Below, one piece after another: positions 7,973 to 17,417 of a stretch of 64,000 nt of DNA. Position 1 is the first letter of the stretch; the number at the start of each line of letters is the position of its first letter. This DNA is from Pseudomonas mandelii (lineage in GTDB: Bacteria > Pseudomonadota > Gammaproteobacteria > Pseudomonadales > Pseudomonadaceae): positions 434,001-498,000 of the forward strand of contig NZ_RCZA01000004.1 in assembly GCF_006438925.1 (NCBI RefSeq), read 5' to 3'. Made by a program: the position numbers and the translations under genes. Below the pieces are notes generated by a model. It made no database searches and was not told where the DNA came from. It saw only the letters and a program-made list of their open reading frames with translations.

Positions 7973-9334
7973 ATGACCTACGACTTTGATTTATTTGTGA
8001 TTGGTGCAGGTTCCGGCGGTGTCCGTGCAGCGCGTTTTGCCGCAGGGTTCGGCGCGAAAGTGGCGGTTGCCGAGAGTCGCTACCTCGGTGGTACATGCGT
8101 TAATGTCGGTTGCGTACCGAAGAAACTGCTGGTCTACGGATCGCATTTTGCCGACGACTTCGAACAGGCCGAGGGCTTTGGCTGGACGGCCGGCAAGGCT
8201 CAATTCGACTGGGAAAAATTGATCTCCAACAAGAACCGTGAGATCGAACGACTCAATGGTATTTATCGCAAACTGCTGATCAACAGCGGCGTAACGTTAC
8301 TCGAAGGTCATGCACGACTGACCGACGCGCATCATGTGGAAATCAATGGACAGCGTTTCAGCGCCGAACGCATTTTGATTGCAACAGGCGGCTGGCCACA
8401 AATTCCGGATATTCCAGGTCGCGAGCATGCCATCACATCGAATGAAGCATTCTTTCTGGAGCAACTGCCCAAGCGAGTACTGGTGGTGGGCGGCGGTTAC
8501 ATCGCCGTCGAATTCGCCGGCATCTTCAATGGCCTGGGTGCCGACACCAGCCTGCTGTATCGCGGTGATCTGTTCCTGCGCGGATTCGATAAATCGGTTC
8601 GTACGCACCTTGTGCAAGAGCTGACCAAACGCGGTCTGCAATTGCAGTTCAACACCGATATCGTGCAGATCGACAAACAGGCGGACGGCAGTCTACTGGC
8701 GACGCTCAACGACGGTCGTCAACTGGAGACCGACAGCATTTTCTACGCCACTGGCCGCCGGCCAATGCTCGACAATCTGGGCCTGGAAAATACCCGCGTC
8801 GAACTCAATGACAAGGGTTACATCGACGTCAACGACAACTTCGAAACCCGCGAGCCATCGATTCTGGCGTTGGGTGATGTGATCGGCCGAGTGCAACTGA
8901 CCCCTGTCGCCACGGCGGAAGGCATGGCGGTCGCTCGTCGATTGTTCAAACCTGAAGAATATCGTCCAGTAGATTACCGCCACATTCCCACTGCTGTGTT
9001 CAGCCAGCCCAACATCGGAACCGTTGGGCTGACTGAGGAACAGGCGCTGGAGGATGGCCACAATGTGACCGTTTTCGAAAGCCGATTCAAGCCGATGAAA
9101 CTGACCCTCACGGATTCGTCTGAGCAGACGTTGATGAAGCTGGTGGTGGATGCTGTTACTGATCGGGTCTTGGGCGCGCACATGGTGGGTCCCGACGCCG
9201 GAGACATCATCCAAGGGCTGGCCATCGCGTTGAAAGCGGGTGCGACCAAGCGCCTGTTCGATGAAACCATCGGTGTGCACCCGACCTCGGCAGAAGAATT
9301 TGTGACCCTGCGTACACCTGTCTCTGGCAGATGA
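7973..9334 (+). CDS. gor: glutathione-disulfide reductase
   Basis: A 453-residue flavoprotein disulfide reductase that uses NADPH to regenerate glutathione. It shows the FAD dinucleotide fold near the N-terminus ([11 protein letters not shown]), the redox disulfide [13 protein letters not shown] at about 41-53, and the NADPH-fold [18 protein letters not shown]. The second FAD site is ILALGDV, and the C-terminal dimer motif with catalytic His is [14 protein letters not shown]. Length and motifs match Gor rather than mercuric or dihydrolipoyl reductases. The start at 7973 was chosen because the fold begins at [13 protein letters not shown]; a start at 7943 would add ten unconserved residues. 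It is followed closely by the ferric-reductase-like gene at 9377. Confidence 0.9.
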   Translation: MTYDFDLFVIGAGSGGVRAARFAAGFGAKVAVAESRYLGGTCVNVGCVPKKLLVYGSHFADDFEQAEGFGWTAGKAQFDWEKLISNKNREIERLNGIYRKLLINSGVTLLEGHARLTDAHHVEINGQRFSAERILIATGGWPQIPDIPGREHAITSNEAFFLEQLPKRVLVVGGGYIAVEFAGIFNGLGADTSLLYRGDLFLRGFDKSVRTHLVQELTKRGLQLQFNTDIVQIDKQADGSLLATLNDGRQLETDSIFYATGRRPMLDNLGLENTRVELNDKGYIDVNDNFETREPSILALGDVIGRVQLTPVATAEGMAVARRLFKPEEYRPVDYRHIPTAVFSQPNIGTVGLTEEQALEDGHNVTVFESRFKPMKLTLTDSSEQTLMKLVVDAVTDRVLGAHMVGPDAGDIIQGLAIALKAGATKRLFDETIGVHPTSAEEFVTLRTPVSGR

Positions 9335-9376
9335 CAGCAGACGGCCAATCCAAATACTTTTTTCAAGAGCGTTGTT

Positions 9377-10000
9377 ATGAAAGTCCAATTACCTCGTTAC
9401 GAAGGCTGGTCGCTGTTCGGTCTGCTGTGTTTGCTGATATTGGTGATGACGGCGTTGATACTGGTGCTGAATCCAGATTTAGTTGAAGGTCTACGTAGCG
9501 CAATCCGCGCCACCGCGCGCACCTCGTTTGCTCTGTTTCTTGTGGCTTTTACCGCCTCTGCATTCGCTGTTTTGGTGCCGTCCCCGTTTTCCAAAGCGCT
9601 CGTGCGCGAGCGTCGTTTCATTGGTCTGGCATTCGCGTTCTCTCACCTGCTGCATGCGGTATTGATCTACAAGTACGGCCAGCTGAACACCGAGTTCTGG
9701 CCCGGTCGAAGCACTATCACCAACATCCCTGGCACCCTTGGCTATTTGTTTATCCTGTGGATGACAATTACGTCCTTCAAGACCACCACCCGTCTGATTG
9801 GTCGCAAGACCTGGAAGGCCTTGCACCTCACCGGCATGTGGGTGCTAGCAGCAGTTTTTGCTTACTCCAACTTCAAACGCATCCCCCTGAGCGCTTGGTA
9901 TGTATTGCCGTTTAGCATCATGTTTTCGGCAATTGCCATTCGGGTTTTGGGTAAGCTCGTACAGAAGAACAAACGGAATCAGCCTCGCGCTTTTGCTTGA
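9377..10000 (+). CDS. ferric-reductase-like (MsrQ/YedZ-type) membrane protein
   Basis: A 207-residue protein with about six hydrophobic spans, matching the ferric-reductase-like transmembrane domain that includes MsrQ. Histidines that could bind heme b occur in SHLLHAV and in ALHLTGMWVL, and the ITNIPGTLGYLFILWM segment is typical. MsrQ-type proteins pass electrons from quinols or flavins to periplasmic MsrP, which repairs methionine sulfoxide. No msrP lies in this window, so the partner is unknown. The gene starts 42 bases after gor and is probably co-transcribed with it. Confidence 0.75.
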   Translation: MKVQLPRYEGWSLFGLLCLLILVMTALILVLNPDLVEGLRSAIRATARTSFALFLVAFTASAFAVLVPSPFSKALVRERRFIGLAFAFSHLLHAVLIYKYGQLNTEFWPGRSTITNIPGTLGYLFILWMTITSFKTTTRLIGRKTWKALHLTGMWVLAAVFAYSNFKRIPLSAWYVLPFSIMFSAIAIRVLGKLVQKNKRNQPRAFA

Positions 10001-10302
10001 AATTCGATTTGGTTTGAGCGGAGCAGGGGAGAGCGTATGTCGATAAATAGGGCCGTGAACACTCCGTTCACTCGTCATTGGATTGGTCTACATTGAATGG
10101 GCTTGCCTAGGTGTACGTCACCACCAACATCGGTTACAGCACCGTCAAATTGACGTTGACCTCCCTCGCGGCTTTCATGCCGCCGTTGCTCCCGTATACC
10201 GACAAGCTCGTTTGATGTGTTACAGACTCGGTTCCTCTGGCATCGCAACACTGCTTACAAGCCAGGGGCTCGATAACGTCCATCTATGTTGGAGCAAGCG
10301 TC
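10001..10302. other. intergenic region, no gene seen
   Basis: About 300 bases between the membrane protein and the GST gene. Short frames at 10083-10328 and 10111-10215 have no recognisable family features and no ribosome site. Confidence 0.5.
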
Positions 10303-10926
10303 ATGAGCCTTACTCTCTACGGTTTTGACGGCAGTCCATACGTTCGTACGGTGAAAATGCTGCTGAAGGAAAAAGGAGCGGAATTCAATCAGTTACAGGT
10401 TAACGTGATGAAAGGTGAACCGCATCATCCGGAACACCTCGCACGGAATGCGTTCGGGAAAGTGCCGGTCATCGATCACGACGATTTCAGGGTGATCGAA
10501 ACAAGCGCGATCATGAGCTATCTGGATGAGGTCCTGCCTGGGACTTCATTGACGCCCAAAACTGCTCGGGACCGCGCCAGGAGCCACATGGCCCAGGCGA
10601 TCTATGATTCCTATGGTTATGGTTCGATGGCCTCCGTCTTCGGTTATTACCTGTTCCCCGACTTCATTGGCGGGCAGAACGACGCCTCTCGCCTTCAAGG
10701 CATCGAGAAATCGAAACTGGTGCTCAGCGAGTTGATGAAGATCAAAGGCAACGATCCGTTTGTGGGTGGGCCCGCATTGAGCATCGGCGACCTGTACCTG
10801 GCACCGGCATGTGCTTACTTATCGATGACGCCGGACGCAGATGAAATATTTGCCACCAAAGGCTTCGCAGACTGGTGGGCACGAATTCAGGAACTGCCCA
10901 GCTTCAAGGCCACACCACCGCAATAG
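10303..10926 (+). CDS. glutathione S-transferase family protein
   Basis: A 207-residue cytosolic GST. The N-terminal thioredoxin-like domain (1-80) starts SLTLYGFDGSPYVRTVKMLL, with the Ser/Tyr activation region, the cis-Pro segment FGKVPVIDHDDF and the glutathione gamma-glutamyl site ETSAIMSYLDE. The helical C-terminal domain carries the N-capping region LSIGDLYLAPACAYL. Substrate class cannot be assigned. It may conjugate glutathione to electrophiles in the same stress response as the adjacent glutathione reductase. It stands alone, followed by a large hairpin. Confidence 0.85.
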   Translation: MSLTLYGFDGSPYVRTVKMLLKEKGAEFNQLQVNVMKGEPHHPEHLARNAFGKVPVIDHDDFRVIETSAIMSYLDEVLPGTSLTPKTARDRARSHMAQAIYDSYGYGSMASVFGYYLFPDFIGGQNDASRLQGIEKSKLVLSELMKIKGNDPFVGGPALSIGDLYLAPACAYLSMTPDADEIFATKGFADWWARIQELPSFKATPPQ

Positions 10927-11307
10927 TTTGTAGGCTGATCTAAGAAACTTTGCCCTGCGCAACGACGGAACGTCACCCTTCGATAAGCTTGGATCTGACA
11001 TTCAAAATCCCTCTTTGACGTTTTTACACATCCTCGATTGAGGTTGTGTAAAAACGTTTTTCTGCGACTGGAGTCCAGTTTGTTTTTCGTGTCGCACATC
11101 AATCCGCCGGAATAACCTTCGGCAGTCTACTCAGTCCAACCATACCCATTTTGGTGCGTGGACCCAGTTTGGTGCTTTGCATTTCATAACACCGTTTAAC
11201 ATCTCTTTACTCGTTGCCACGTCTTCGGACGCTCATAGTTTTCCCTTCTCCCGCTAATAACATGATCAGGTGTCACTGATCTCGTTGCCAGCCCACGGAG
11301 TTGAAAA
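10927..11307. other. intergenic region with a long hairpin
   Basis: About 380 bases between the GST and the hydrolase genes. The only clear structure is the inverted repeat at 11018-11057, listed separately. No gene is supported. Confidence 0.5.
11018..11057. terminator. long perfect-arm hairpin, probable bidirectional terminator
   Basis: The arms ACGTTTTTACACA / TGTGTAAAAACGT are perfect over 13 bases. Inside them CCTC-GATT-GAGG adds a 4-base stem after one T-T mismatch. It is followed by TTTTCTG and lies about 90 bases after the GST stop, consistent with a terminator. The length and AT-rich ends could also be a mobile-element or binding-site palindrome. Confidence 0.5.
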
Positions 11308-12282
11308 ATGACAGACCAATCTCCGCTTTCCCATGACGAGGCGACGCGCCGTAGCCTAGTGCTAATCGGCCTAGGCGCAGCCATTACCACCGTGTTGCCA
11401 ACGTCCGCTCAAGCACAAACGGCTGAACCGGCAAAATCGCACAACGTCACATCCAACACGATCACCACCCGCGACGGTGTGATTCTTTACTACAAGGATT
11501 GGGGCCCAAAAACTGGGCCGGTAGTAACCCTCAGTCACGGCTGGCCTCTCGATTCCGATAGTTGGGATGGTCAAGCGTTTTTTCTGGCAAATCAGGGATT
11601 CCGGGTGATTGCTCATGATCGCCGGGGACATGGTCGCTCCAGCCAACCTTGGGACGGAAATGACATGGATCACTATGCCGATGACTTGGCCACGGTGATC
11701 AATACCCTGGATCTGAAAAACGCCACAATTATGGGTTTCTCCACTGGCGGCGGCGAAGTGGCTCGTTATGTGGGCAGGCACGGCACATCGCGAGTGGCGA
11801 AAATTTGTCTGATATCTGCCGTACCCCCGCTGATGTTGAAAACTGCTGCGAATCCAGGCGGTTTACCTATTGATGTATTCGACGGCATTCGTGCAGGGAT
11901 GATCGCCGACCGCTCGCAGTTGTTCAGGGACATTCCAGCGGGCCCATTCTATGGTTTCAACCGCCCAGGGGCCAAAACCTCCCAGGGGATGATCGATTCC
12001 TGGTGGCGTCAGGGAATGGTGGGCGGGTTTAAAAACACCTTCGATTCCATAAAGGCTTTTTCGGAAACTGACTTCACCCAAGATCTAAAAAAATTCGATA
12101 AACCGACCCTGATCGTCCATGGCGACGATGACCAGATCGTGCCGATCGATGCCGCCGGCCGAGCCTCGAAAAAGCTTGTTCCTAATGCAACCCTGATGGT
12201 CTATCCAGGGGCGCCCCACGGATTGACGGAAACCCATAGAGAACAACTCAACAAGGATCTATTGGCATTTCTACGCAGTTAA
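11308..12282 (+). CDS. exported alpha/beta hydrolase, non-heme chloroperoxidase-like
   Basis: A 324-residue alpha/beta hydrolase resembling cofactor-free haloperoxidases/arylesterases. It has an N-terminal export signal ([16 protein letters not shown] ... AQA) with twin arginines at about 14-15, so Tat export is possible. It then shows the oxyanion motif [14 protein letters not shown], the DRRGHGRS loop, the nucleophile elbow [12 protein letters not shown], acid GDDDQIVP and histidine [10 protein letters not shown]. All three catalytic residues are present. Physiological substrates of this group are usually esters, with perhydrolase activity as a side reaction. It is followed 26 bases later by the Tat-type isochorismatase-like gene, probably the same operon. 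Confidence 0.85.
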   Translation: MTDQSPLSHDEATRRSLVLIGLGAAITTVLPTSAQAQTAEPAKSHNVTSNTITTRDGVILYYKDWGPKTGPVVTLSHGWPLDSDSWDGQAFFLANQGFRVIAHDRRGHGRSSQPWDGNDMDHYADDLATVINTLDLKNATIMGFSTGGGEVARYVGRHGTSRVAKICLISAVPPLMLKTAANPGGLPIDVFDGIRAGMIADRSQLFRDIPAGPFYGFNRPGAKTSQGMIDSWWRQGMVGGFKNTFDSIKAFSETDFTQDLKKFDKPTLIVHGDDDQIVPIDAAGRASKKLVPNATLMVYPGAPHGLTETHREQLNKDLLAFLRS

Positions 12283-12308
12283 AGGTCATAACTGACTGGA
12301 GAGAAATC

Positions 12309-13124
12309 ATGTCTGAGAAATTCTATCCCATCGGTAGGCGCTCATTTGTAATGGGTGCTGTTGCAACCGTGGCAGCAGGCGCAATGCCTGCATTCGGCGC
12401 CGAAAAAGCTGCACCCGCAGGACTTGAGAAATACGCCGCTCCGAAAAATCCAGCGCTGCCGAAATCGACTATGAAGCTGGATCTTTCCCGGGCAGCTCTT
12501 GTGGTGATCGATCCGCAGATCGATTTCATGAGTTCCAAGGGCCTTGCGTGGCCAATGACGGGGGAATCAGTGACGGAACAGAATCTCGTCCCGAACCTAT
12601 TGAGCTTGTTCAAGGCCGCCAAAGCGGCAGGTATCACCGTGGCGATTTCACCGCACTACTACTGGGCCACTGATCACAACTGGAAAATCCAGGCTCCCGT
12701 GGAAGTCATGCAGCACTCAATGAAACTGTTTGATCGCAAGAGTGCCATCGATCTGGAGGGGTTTGCCAACTCGGGAAGCGACTTCATGCCGGAGTTCAAG
12801 CCCTATATTGAGGACGGTAAAACCTTCGTTTGCTCACCTCACAAGCTCTACGGCCCACAGGTCAACGACTTGACTCTCCAGTTGCGTAAGCAGCTCGTTG
12901 ACCAGGTCATTCTGACGGGGATGCTGGCCAATCTCTGTGTTGAATCACACATGCGCGAGCTGCTCGAACAGGGGTTCGAAGTGGCGGTGGTGCGTGATGC
13001 AGTGGCGGGACCGAAACTTCCTGAAGGTGATGGTTATCTGGCAGCGATAATCAACTACCGGTTCATGGCGAACGCCGTATGGACTACCGAAGAAGTACTC
13101 GGAATGTTGGGTGGCAAGGTTTGA
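12309..13124 (+). CDS. exported isochorismatase-family cysteine hydrolase
   Basis: A 271-residue cysteine hydrolase. The N-terminus carries a Tat-like signal (GRRSFVMGAVATVAAGAMPAFG). The isochorismatase fold follows, with the catalytic Asp in LVVIDPQIDF, Lys in VCSPHKLYG and nucleophile Cys in GMLANLCVESHMREL. Family members hydrolyse isochorismate, nicotinamide, or carbamoyl/amide compounds; which applies here is unknown. The gene is on the same strand as the preceding hydrolase, 26 bases downstream, with GGAGAG before the ATG. Both appear to be periplasmic and probably act together. It converges on the large regulator gene at 13137. Confidence 0.85.
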   Translation: MSEKFYPIGRRSFVMGAVATVAAGAMPAFGAEKAAPAGLEKYAAPKNPALPKSTMKLDLSRAALVVIDPQIDFMSSKGLAWPMTGESVTEQNLVPNLLSLFKAAKAAGITVAISPHYYWATDHNWKIQAPVEVMQHSMKLFDRKSAIDLEGFANSGSDFMPEFKPYIEDGKTFVCSPHKLYGPQVNDLTLQLRKQLVDQVILTGMLANLCVESHMRELLEQGFEVAVVRDAVAGPKLPEGDGYLAAIINYRFMANAVWTTEEVLGMLGGKV

Positions 13125-13136
13125 TTGAGCCGCATG

Positions 13137-16052
13137 TCACGGGGCTGAGTCCGGCCTCGTGGCAGGATGTCCTCTTGGGGTGAGTTTCAATGCGCTTTGC
13201 TTGTTCAATGAGTTCAGCAATTGTTTTGCAGCACGCAGATCAGCTGAATCAAAGCCCTCGGAAAAACGGCTGTAGACGCTCTGAAGTCGCTGGCCTGCCT
13301 CGGCGTCCCGGCCTTGCAAAAGATGCAGACGGGTAAGAGAGATAGCGGTGCGCAGTTCCCAAGCCAAGGCCGATAGGTGTTCGGCGCAGACCAGTGAGCG
13401 ATTCAAGTATTGCTCGGCCAAGGCCAGGTCTGGGTTCGGTCGATACGCATACAAGTCTGCGGTCACCCGCAAAATTTCTGGGGTATCAAATGTTTCTCCG
13501 ACGTTCTCGACCATTTCCAGTGCGCCGCTGGCGATCTCGATCGCATTGTCATATCGGCCTTTGGCCGCAACACCCTTTGCAAGGCATCTCACAAACATGG
13601 TAGTGAGCACCTGATGGTTCTCAATGCTCAGCACGTTTAAGCAGTCATGTAAGAGGTGTATGCCTGCATCCACTCTATCTTGGCCGATCAGCAGAATGCC
13701 TTTTAAACCTATACCCGCGGCATGATCGTGCCCGAAGGCATTCTCTTCGGCCGTTGAGATCAGTTTATCAATTGTCTGTGCGGCATTGTTCCAATCACCC
13801 ATCCATAAAAAAACCGTTGCCACATAAATGAGCGAAAGGCAGATGGTCGCGGGATGGCGCAAGTCGTAGGCATCACCCAAAGCTTGCCGTCCAATTCGGG
13901 CAGCTTGATCCGGGTATCCGCGTAGCCATAAAACTCTAGCCAAAGATGCCAGTGCTCGAATGCGATAGTTATAACCGAAGGAGAACTCGTCCTCGTTCAC
14001 GAGCGGCGGCTTTAGGTCTGAATTGGCTTTGCATGTTCGGAATGAGAACCCTGGCACACCGGCAAGATTGCCACTGTCTTCCAGCGTCCACTGCATCATG
14101 GCGATAATTTTAGGTTCAGTAATTCGCGTACTGAGATTTAGATTCTGCCACTGGATATCATGAGGGCTCCGTATCCCCTCAGATCTAGGCAAAACAAAAT
14201 GCTGCGATTGACGAAGTAGGATGTCGTCTATATTTGCGACGGATTCAATTCCCTTGTGATGGTTGGCCGGCAAGGTATGTGGGGTGCCTGACGTCATCAT
14301 CGGAGGGATTGAACATGGCCAATGCTGCACTATGAGCGGTGGCACTCCTCTGGCTACTTCGACTCTTGCTGCCAGGGCCCGCTCACTCCACCGCCGACAC
14401 TCATCGAGCATCGATAAACCGAGGAATAGTGGTGCGGCTGCCGCGGCGAGACGGATACCGAGCAGTAGGTTGCGATGATTGGAAAACGCCCATTCCAATG
14501 CTGAGCAAATGTTCCCCAAGTGCTCAATGTACAGTTGAATTCGCTCGAATTCAGGAAGCGTTTCCCCTGGCACGTTCAGTCGTTCCAGCATTGATAACAA
14601 GTAAATGGCATGACGTTCGATCGTCAAATCCACTTCACCACTGGTACGTAGCTTTTCCAGTGCATATGCCCGCATTGTATGTGGCAGCTTGTAACGCATC
14701 GACTGACCAGCACGCTCAACCAGAATCAAAGATTTCGTGACCAGGCGTCCAATCGCGTCGATAACCAATGACTCATCGACTTCCGATTTGACGATTGCAA
14801 TGACCATTTCCAGGGAAAAAACACCGCTAAGAACCGACAACCGTCGTAGCACCATAGCTTCGGTTTCAGATAGCAGGTCACAACTCCAATCGAACATAGC
14901 CATTAGCGTTTGATGGCGTGGCAGAGCTGTCCGCCTGCCGTCCCAAAACAGGCTGACACGATTTCTCAGTAACTCGGCAATGCCCTGGATCCCATAGGCC
15001 TCGACTTGGCCAGCTGCCAGTTCTATCGCTAAAGGCATGCCATCGAGTTTGCGACAAATATGCGCAACCATCGGCGCGTCGTTGTCGCTCAGGATGAACG
15101 CGTTATCGTTGTTTTGAACTCGCTCGACGAGTAATTGCACCGCCGAAAATGTTAACGCGTCATTTGCCGTCAACCCGCACATCTCTGGCGGACAGGCCAA
15201 AGGACACAGCCGATGGACATGCTCACCTTCAGCTCGCAATGGCTCGCGACTGGTCACCAGAATGTGTACGTGTTCGGTTTCTCCATACAGCTTTTCTGCA
15301 AGGCAAGTGGCGGCAACGATGACGTGGTCACAGCTATCAAGCACCAGCAACAATCGCTGTTCTCGCAAAAAAGACATTAGCTCCTGAAGGGGGTCCATCC
15401 CCCGACACCGGATGCCTAAGGCGGACGCCAGAATACCTGGCAACAAAGCAGGATCGGTAATGGAACTCACATCCTGGAAGAGAACCAGGCCTCCAAAATG
15501 CGTTGTCAAATGATGAGTCAATGCCCGCGCAAGAGTCGTTTTGCCCATACCGCCAGGGCCGCAGATCGTCACGAAACGGTGGAGTTTGATCAACTGTGCG
15601 ATGGCAGGCAGCGTTTCGTCGCGGCCTGCCATTCTTATCAAGCGGGGGGGCAGCTCTCCGATTGAGCACCCGGGTGAAGTCCCCTTACTATCAGAGTTTG
15701 AATCGCGGGAGATGGCGGCTACAAAGCTGTAGCCGCGACCTGGAATATTGGCGATATAGCTCACGTCGTTTTCGGCGCACGACAAGGCTTTTCGTAACGC
15801 TGAGATATGCACACGTAGGCAGCTCTCATCGACAATCACTTCCTGCCAGACCATTCTGATCAGATCGCGGTTGCTGACCACCTCACCCGCATGTTCGAGC
15901 AGTGCAATCAGGACGTCGAGAGCGCGGCTTCCGAGTTCAATCGGTTTCCCGTTTTTTAATAACAGTCGTTGAGTAGGGAGCAGATGAAATTGGCCGAAGG
16001 TGATCGACTGGGGACATTGCGTGTCCGAAGAGTCGGTTGCTGACCCGTTCAT
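13137..16052 (-). CDS. winged-helix regulator fused to STAND-type ATPase and helical repeats
   Basis: A large regulator of about 971 residues. An OmpR/PhoB-type winged-helix DNA-binding domain lies at about 15-115 (LDVLIALLEHAGEVVSNRDLIRMVWQ; IPGRGYSFVA). A signal-transduction ATPase follows, with Walker A GPGGMGKTTLARAL and Walker B LLLVLDSCDHV, then a long helical C-terminus of tetratricopeptide-like character. There is no receiver domain, so input is probably a ligand or partner sensed by the C-terminal repeats. Proteins of this layout are common in Pseudomonas as uncharacterised regulators. ATG at 16052 was preferred to 16079. It converges on the exported-hydrolase pair, with only 12 bases between stops. 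Confidence 0.8.
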   Translation of the reverse strand: MNGSATDSSDTQCPQSITFGQFHLLPTQRLLLKNGKPIELGSRALDVLIALLEHAGEVVSNRDLIRMVWQEVIVDESCLRVHISALRKALSCAENDVSYIANIPGRGYSFVAAISRDSNSDSKGTSPGCSIGELPPRLIRMAGRDETLPAIAQLIKLHRFVTICGPGGMGKTTLARALTHHLTTHFGGLVLFQDVSSITDPALLPGILASALGIRCRGMDPLQELMSFLREQRLLLVLDSCDHVIVAATCLAEKLYGETEHVHILVTSREPLRAEGEHVHRLCPLACPPEMCGLTANDALTFSAVQLLVERVQNNDNAFILSDNDAPMVAHICRKLDGMPLAIELAAGQVEAYGIQGIAELLRNRVSLFWDGRRTALPRHQTLMAMFDWSCDLLSETEAMVLRRLSVLSGVFSLEMVIAIVKSEVDESLVIDAIGRLVTKSLILVERAGQSMRYKLPHTMRAYALEKLRTSGEVDLTIERHAIYLLSMLERLNVPGETLPEFERIQLYIEHLGNICSALEWAFSNHRNLLLGIRLAAAAAPLFLGLSMLDECRRWSERALAARVEVARGVPPLIVQHWPCSIPPMMTSGTPHTLPANHHKGIESVANIDDILLRQSQHFVLPRSEGIRSPHDIQWQNLNLSTRITEPKIIAMMQWTLEDSGNLAGVPGFSFRTCKANSDLKPPLVNEDEFSFGYNYRIRALASLARVLWLRGYPDQAARIGRQALGDAYDLRHPATICLSLIYVATVFLWMGDWNNAAQTIDKLISTAEENAFGHDHAAGIGLKGILLIGQDRVDAGIHLLHDCLNVLSIENHQVLTTMFVRCLAKGVAAKGRYDNAIEIASGALEMVENVGETFDTPEILRVTADLYAYRPNPDLALAEQYLNRSLVCAEHLSALAWELRTAISLTRLHLLQGRDAEAGQRLQSVYSRFSEGFDSADLRAAKQLLNSLNKQSALKLTPRGHPATRPDSAP

Positions 16053-16506
16053 GATTCGCAAGCTCGTGCGACCTGGCACGGTGGTTTTCGGTAAAGTGAC
16101 CGCATAAGCGAGTCGATTGCTGATGCCGTATTCATGGCCGTCACTGACTATAGATGAACTTACCTAGGCAGCTCACTCTGTAGCGTCCGTGACTCCAGTT
16201 CTAAGCCTGCCGGTTTGTTATCTCCCTATACAAAATTTTGCTCATCTTGCAGTTTAGGCGCCATGCGGATGTTGGGTAATGAAATTTGTAACCGCAGCCC
16301 GATCCGGGCGGTGTGCGCTAATTACAGGGTAAAACTGCCGGGAAGGTTACAACCATGCTGGGTGTCAAAGGCCCAACGCTAGGACCGAATATGCAGTCTG
16401 AATTTCAATGTCATTGCATCAGATTTTCTGAGTACTCGTCCTGGATGCGACGTTCATGAGTGAACATCGTTTCAGATCAGACTGCACATTGTAGCGTTGT
16501 GGTTTC
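16053..16506. other. intergenic region, no gene seen
   Basis: About 450 bases between the start of the large regulator and the end of the DUF2790 gene. It must contain the regulator's promoter on the minus strand. No coding or RNA structure is supported. Confidence 0.5.
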
Positions 16507-16749
16507 TCAGCCCGTGCTGCAACCACCTCCTTCGACCAAGTACGTTGCGATATGCCGCTCACCTTTGGAGTCTTCATACACCATCTCGGCTTGCACAACC
16601 CCGCAGGCCTGGCTGGTGTCGGAGTTGCTGATGGTTTTTGCTACATCGAATGGAACGCCGGTACGCCCAGTCTGTACGTCATTAGCGGCAAACGCGCTGC
16701 CAGCAGCTACGGTCAGGAACAAAGCAAAAAAAGTGTTCATGGTTTTCAT
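16507..16749 (-). CDS. small exported DUF2790 protein
   Basis: An 80-residue protein with a signal peptide (MNTFFALFLTVAAGSAFA), followed by a mature part of about 58 residues typical of the Pseudomonas DUF2790 family: VPFDVAKTIS, CGVVQAEMVYEDSKGERHIATY and a final GGGCS. The two cysteines could form a disulfide. Function is unknown; several family members are metal- or stress-induced periplasmic proteins. It lies 54 bases downstream of cynS on the same strand, separated by a hairpin. The same cynS-DUF2790 arrangement recurs at 27.4-28.2 kb. Confidence 0.75.
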   Translation of the reverse strand: MKTMNTFFALFLTVAAGSAFAANDVQTGRTGVPFDVAKTISNSDTSQACGVVQAEMVYEDSKGERHIATYLVEGGGCSTG

Positions 16750-16777
16750 GGTCTTTTCTCTAGAGTTTGTGGGTGAT

Positions 16778-16794
16778 GGCCCGCACAGCGGGCC
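16778..16794 (-). terminator. intercistronic hairpin between cynS and DUF2790
   Basis: Perfect GGCCCGC / GCGGGCC arms with a 3-base loop and no T-run. An equivalent hairpin stands at the same place in the second cynS-DUF2790 pair (27707-27727), which suggests attenuation or RNA processing between the two genes. Confidence 0.5.
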
Positions 16795-16803
16795 GGTATC
16801 CGC

Positions 16804-17271
16804 TTAGAAAGGGCGCAGCGGTAAGAATTTACCGTCGAGAGTGATCACTGCACGGTGACCGCCCTCTGGATCTTCGACTTTCTTCATGTTCAGCTTGAAG
16901 TTGATCGCGCTGATGATGCCGTCGCCGAACTGCTCGTGAACCAGGGCTTTCAAGGTGGTGCCGTAGATCTGGATCATTTCGTAGAAGCGGTAGATGGTCG
17001 GATCCGTTGGAACACCCGACAGGCTGCCGCGCAGTGGGATGATTTGCAGACCGGCGACCGAGTCGGCGTCCAGGTCCAGTTTTTCGCCGATCACTTTGGC
17101 AGCGGCTTCAGGCAGTGGATGCTGACCGAGCAGGGCGGCAGTGACATAAGCCAGACCGAGGCCGGTGCCTTGAGCCACGTCTTCGAAGGACAAGTTTTTG
17201 CGCGCCTTGGCGTCGAGGATTTTCGCGGTCAGCTCGAGGCTGGTGTCGTTGTAAGCGTGGGACTGTTGCAT
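16804..17271 (-). CDS. cynS: cyanase (cyanate hydratase), copy 1
   Basis: A 155-residue cyanase, one residue shorter than the E. coli enzyme. It converts cyanate and bicarbonate to carbamate and CO2, the carbamate decaying to ammonia. The N-terminal helical domain (about 1-75) is followed by the active-site domain [20 protein letters not shown], with catalytic Arg and Glu, and Ser in [10 protein letters not shown]. The start at 17271 (MQQSHAYND) was preferred to 17385 because the upstream residues are unlike cyanase. Divergent from cynR across 146 bases. Nucleotide sequence is visibly very similar to copy 2 at 27751. Confidence 0.93.
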   Translation of the reverse strand: MQQSHAYNDTSLELTAKILDAKARKNLSFEDVAQGTGLGLAYVTAALLGQHPLPEAAAKVIGEKLDLDADSVAGLQIIPLRGSLSGVPTDPTIYRFYEMIQIYGTTLKALVHEQFGDGIISAINFKLNMKKVEDPEGGHRAVITLDGKFLPLRPF

Positions 17272-17354
17272 GGTGTTTCTCCTATCGGGTTTGCTTGTTG
17301 GCTGTTTGCCAGGTTGGTGTTGCTTGGGTGTGAAGCAATGTTCTGTTGGTTGCT

Positions 17355-17394
17355 CGATAGCGTCCAAGACCGATATACAATGCAACGCATAAGC
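17355..17394. promoter_or_regulatory. putative CynR operator / cynS promoter element
   Basis: A 40-base block beginning CGATAGCGTCCAAGACCGAT and ending CGCATAAGC in the cynR-cynS intergenic space. It differs at only two positions from 28302-28341 upstream of the second cynS. It contains an ATGC-N3-GCAT inverted repeat of LysR type on the cynS side. Flanking bases (17312-17354) are also shared. Operator assignment is inference from conservation and position. Confidence 0.65.
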
Positions 17395-17417
17395 GGGGCC
17401 TATAGAGGGAAAATCCC

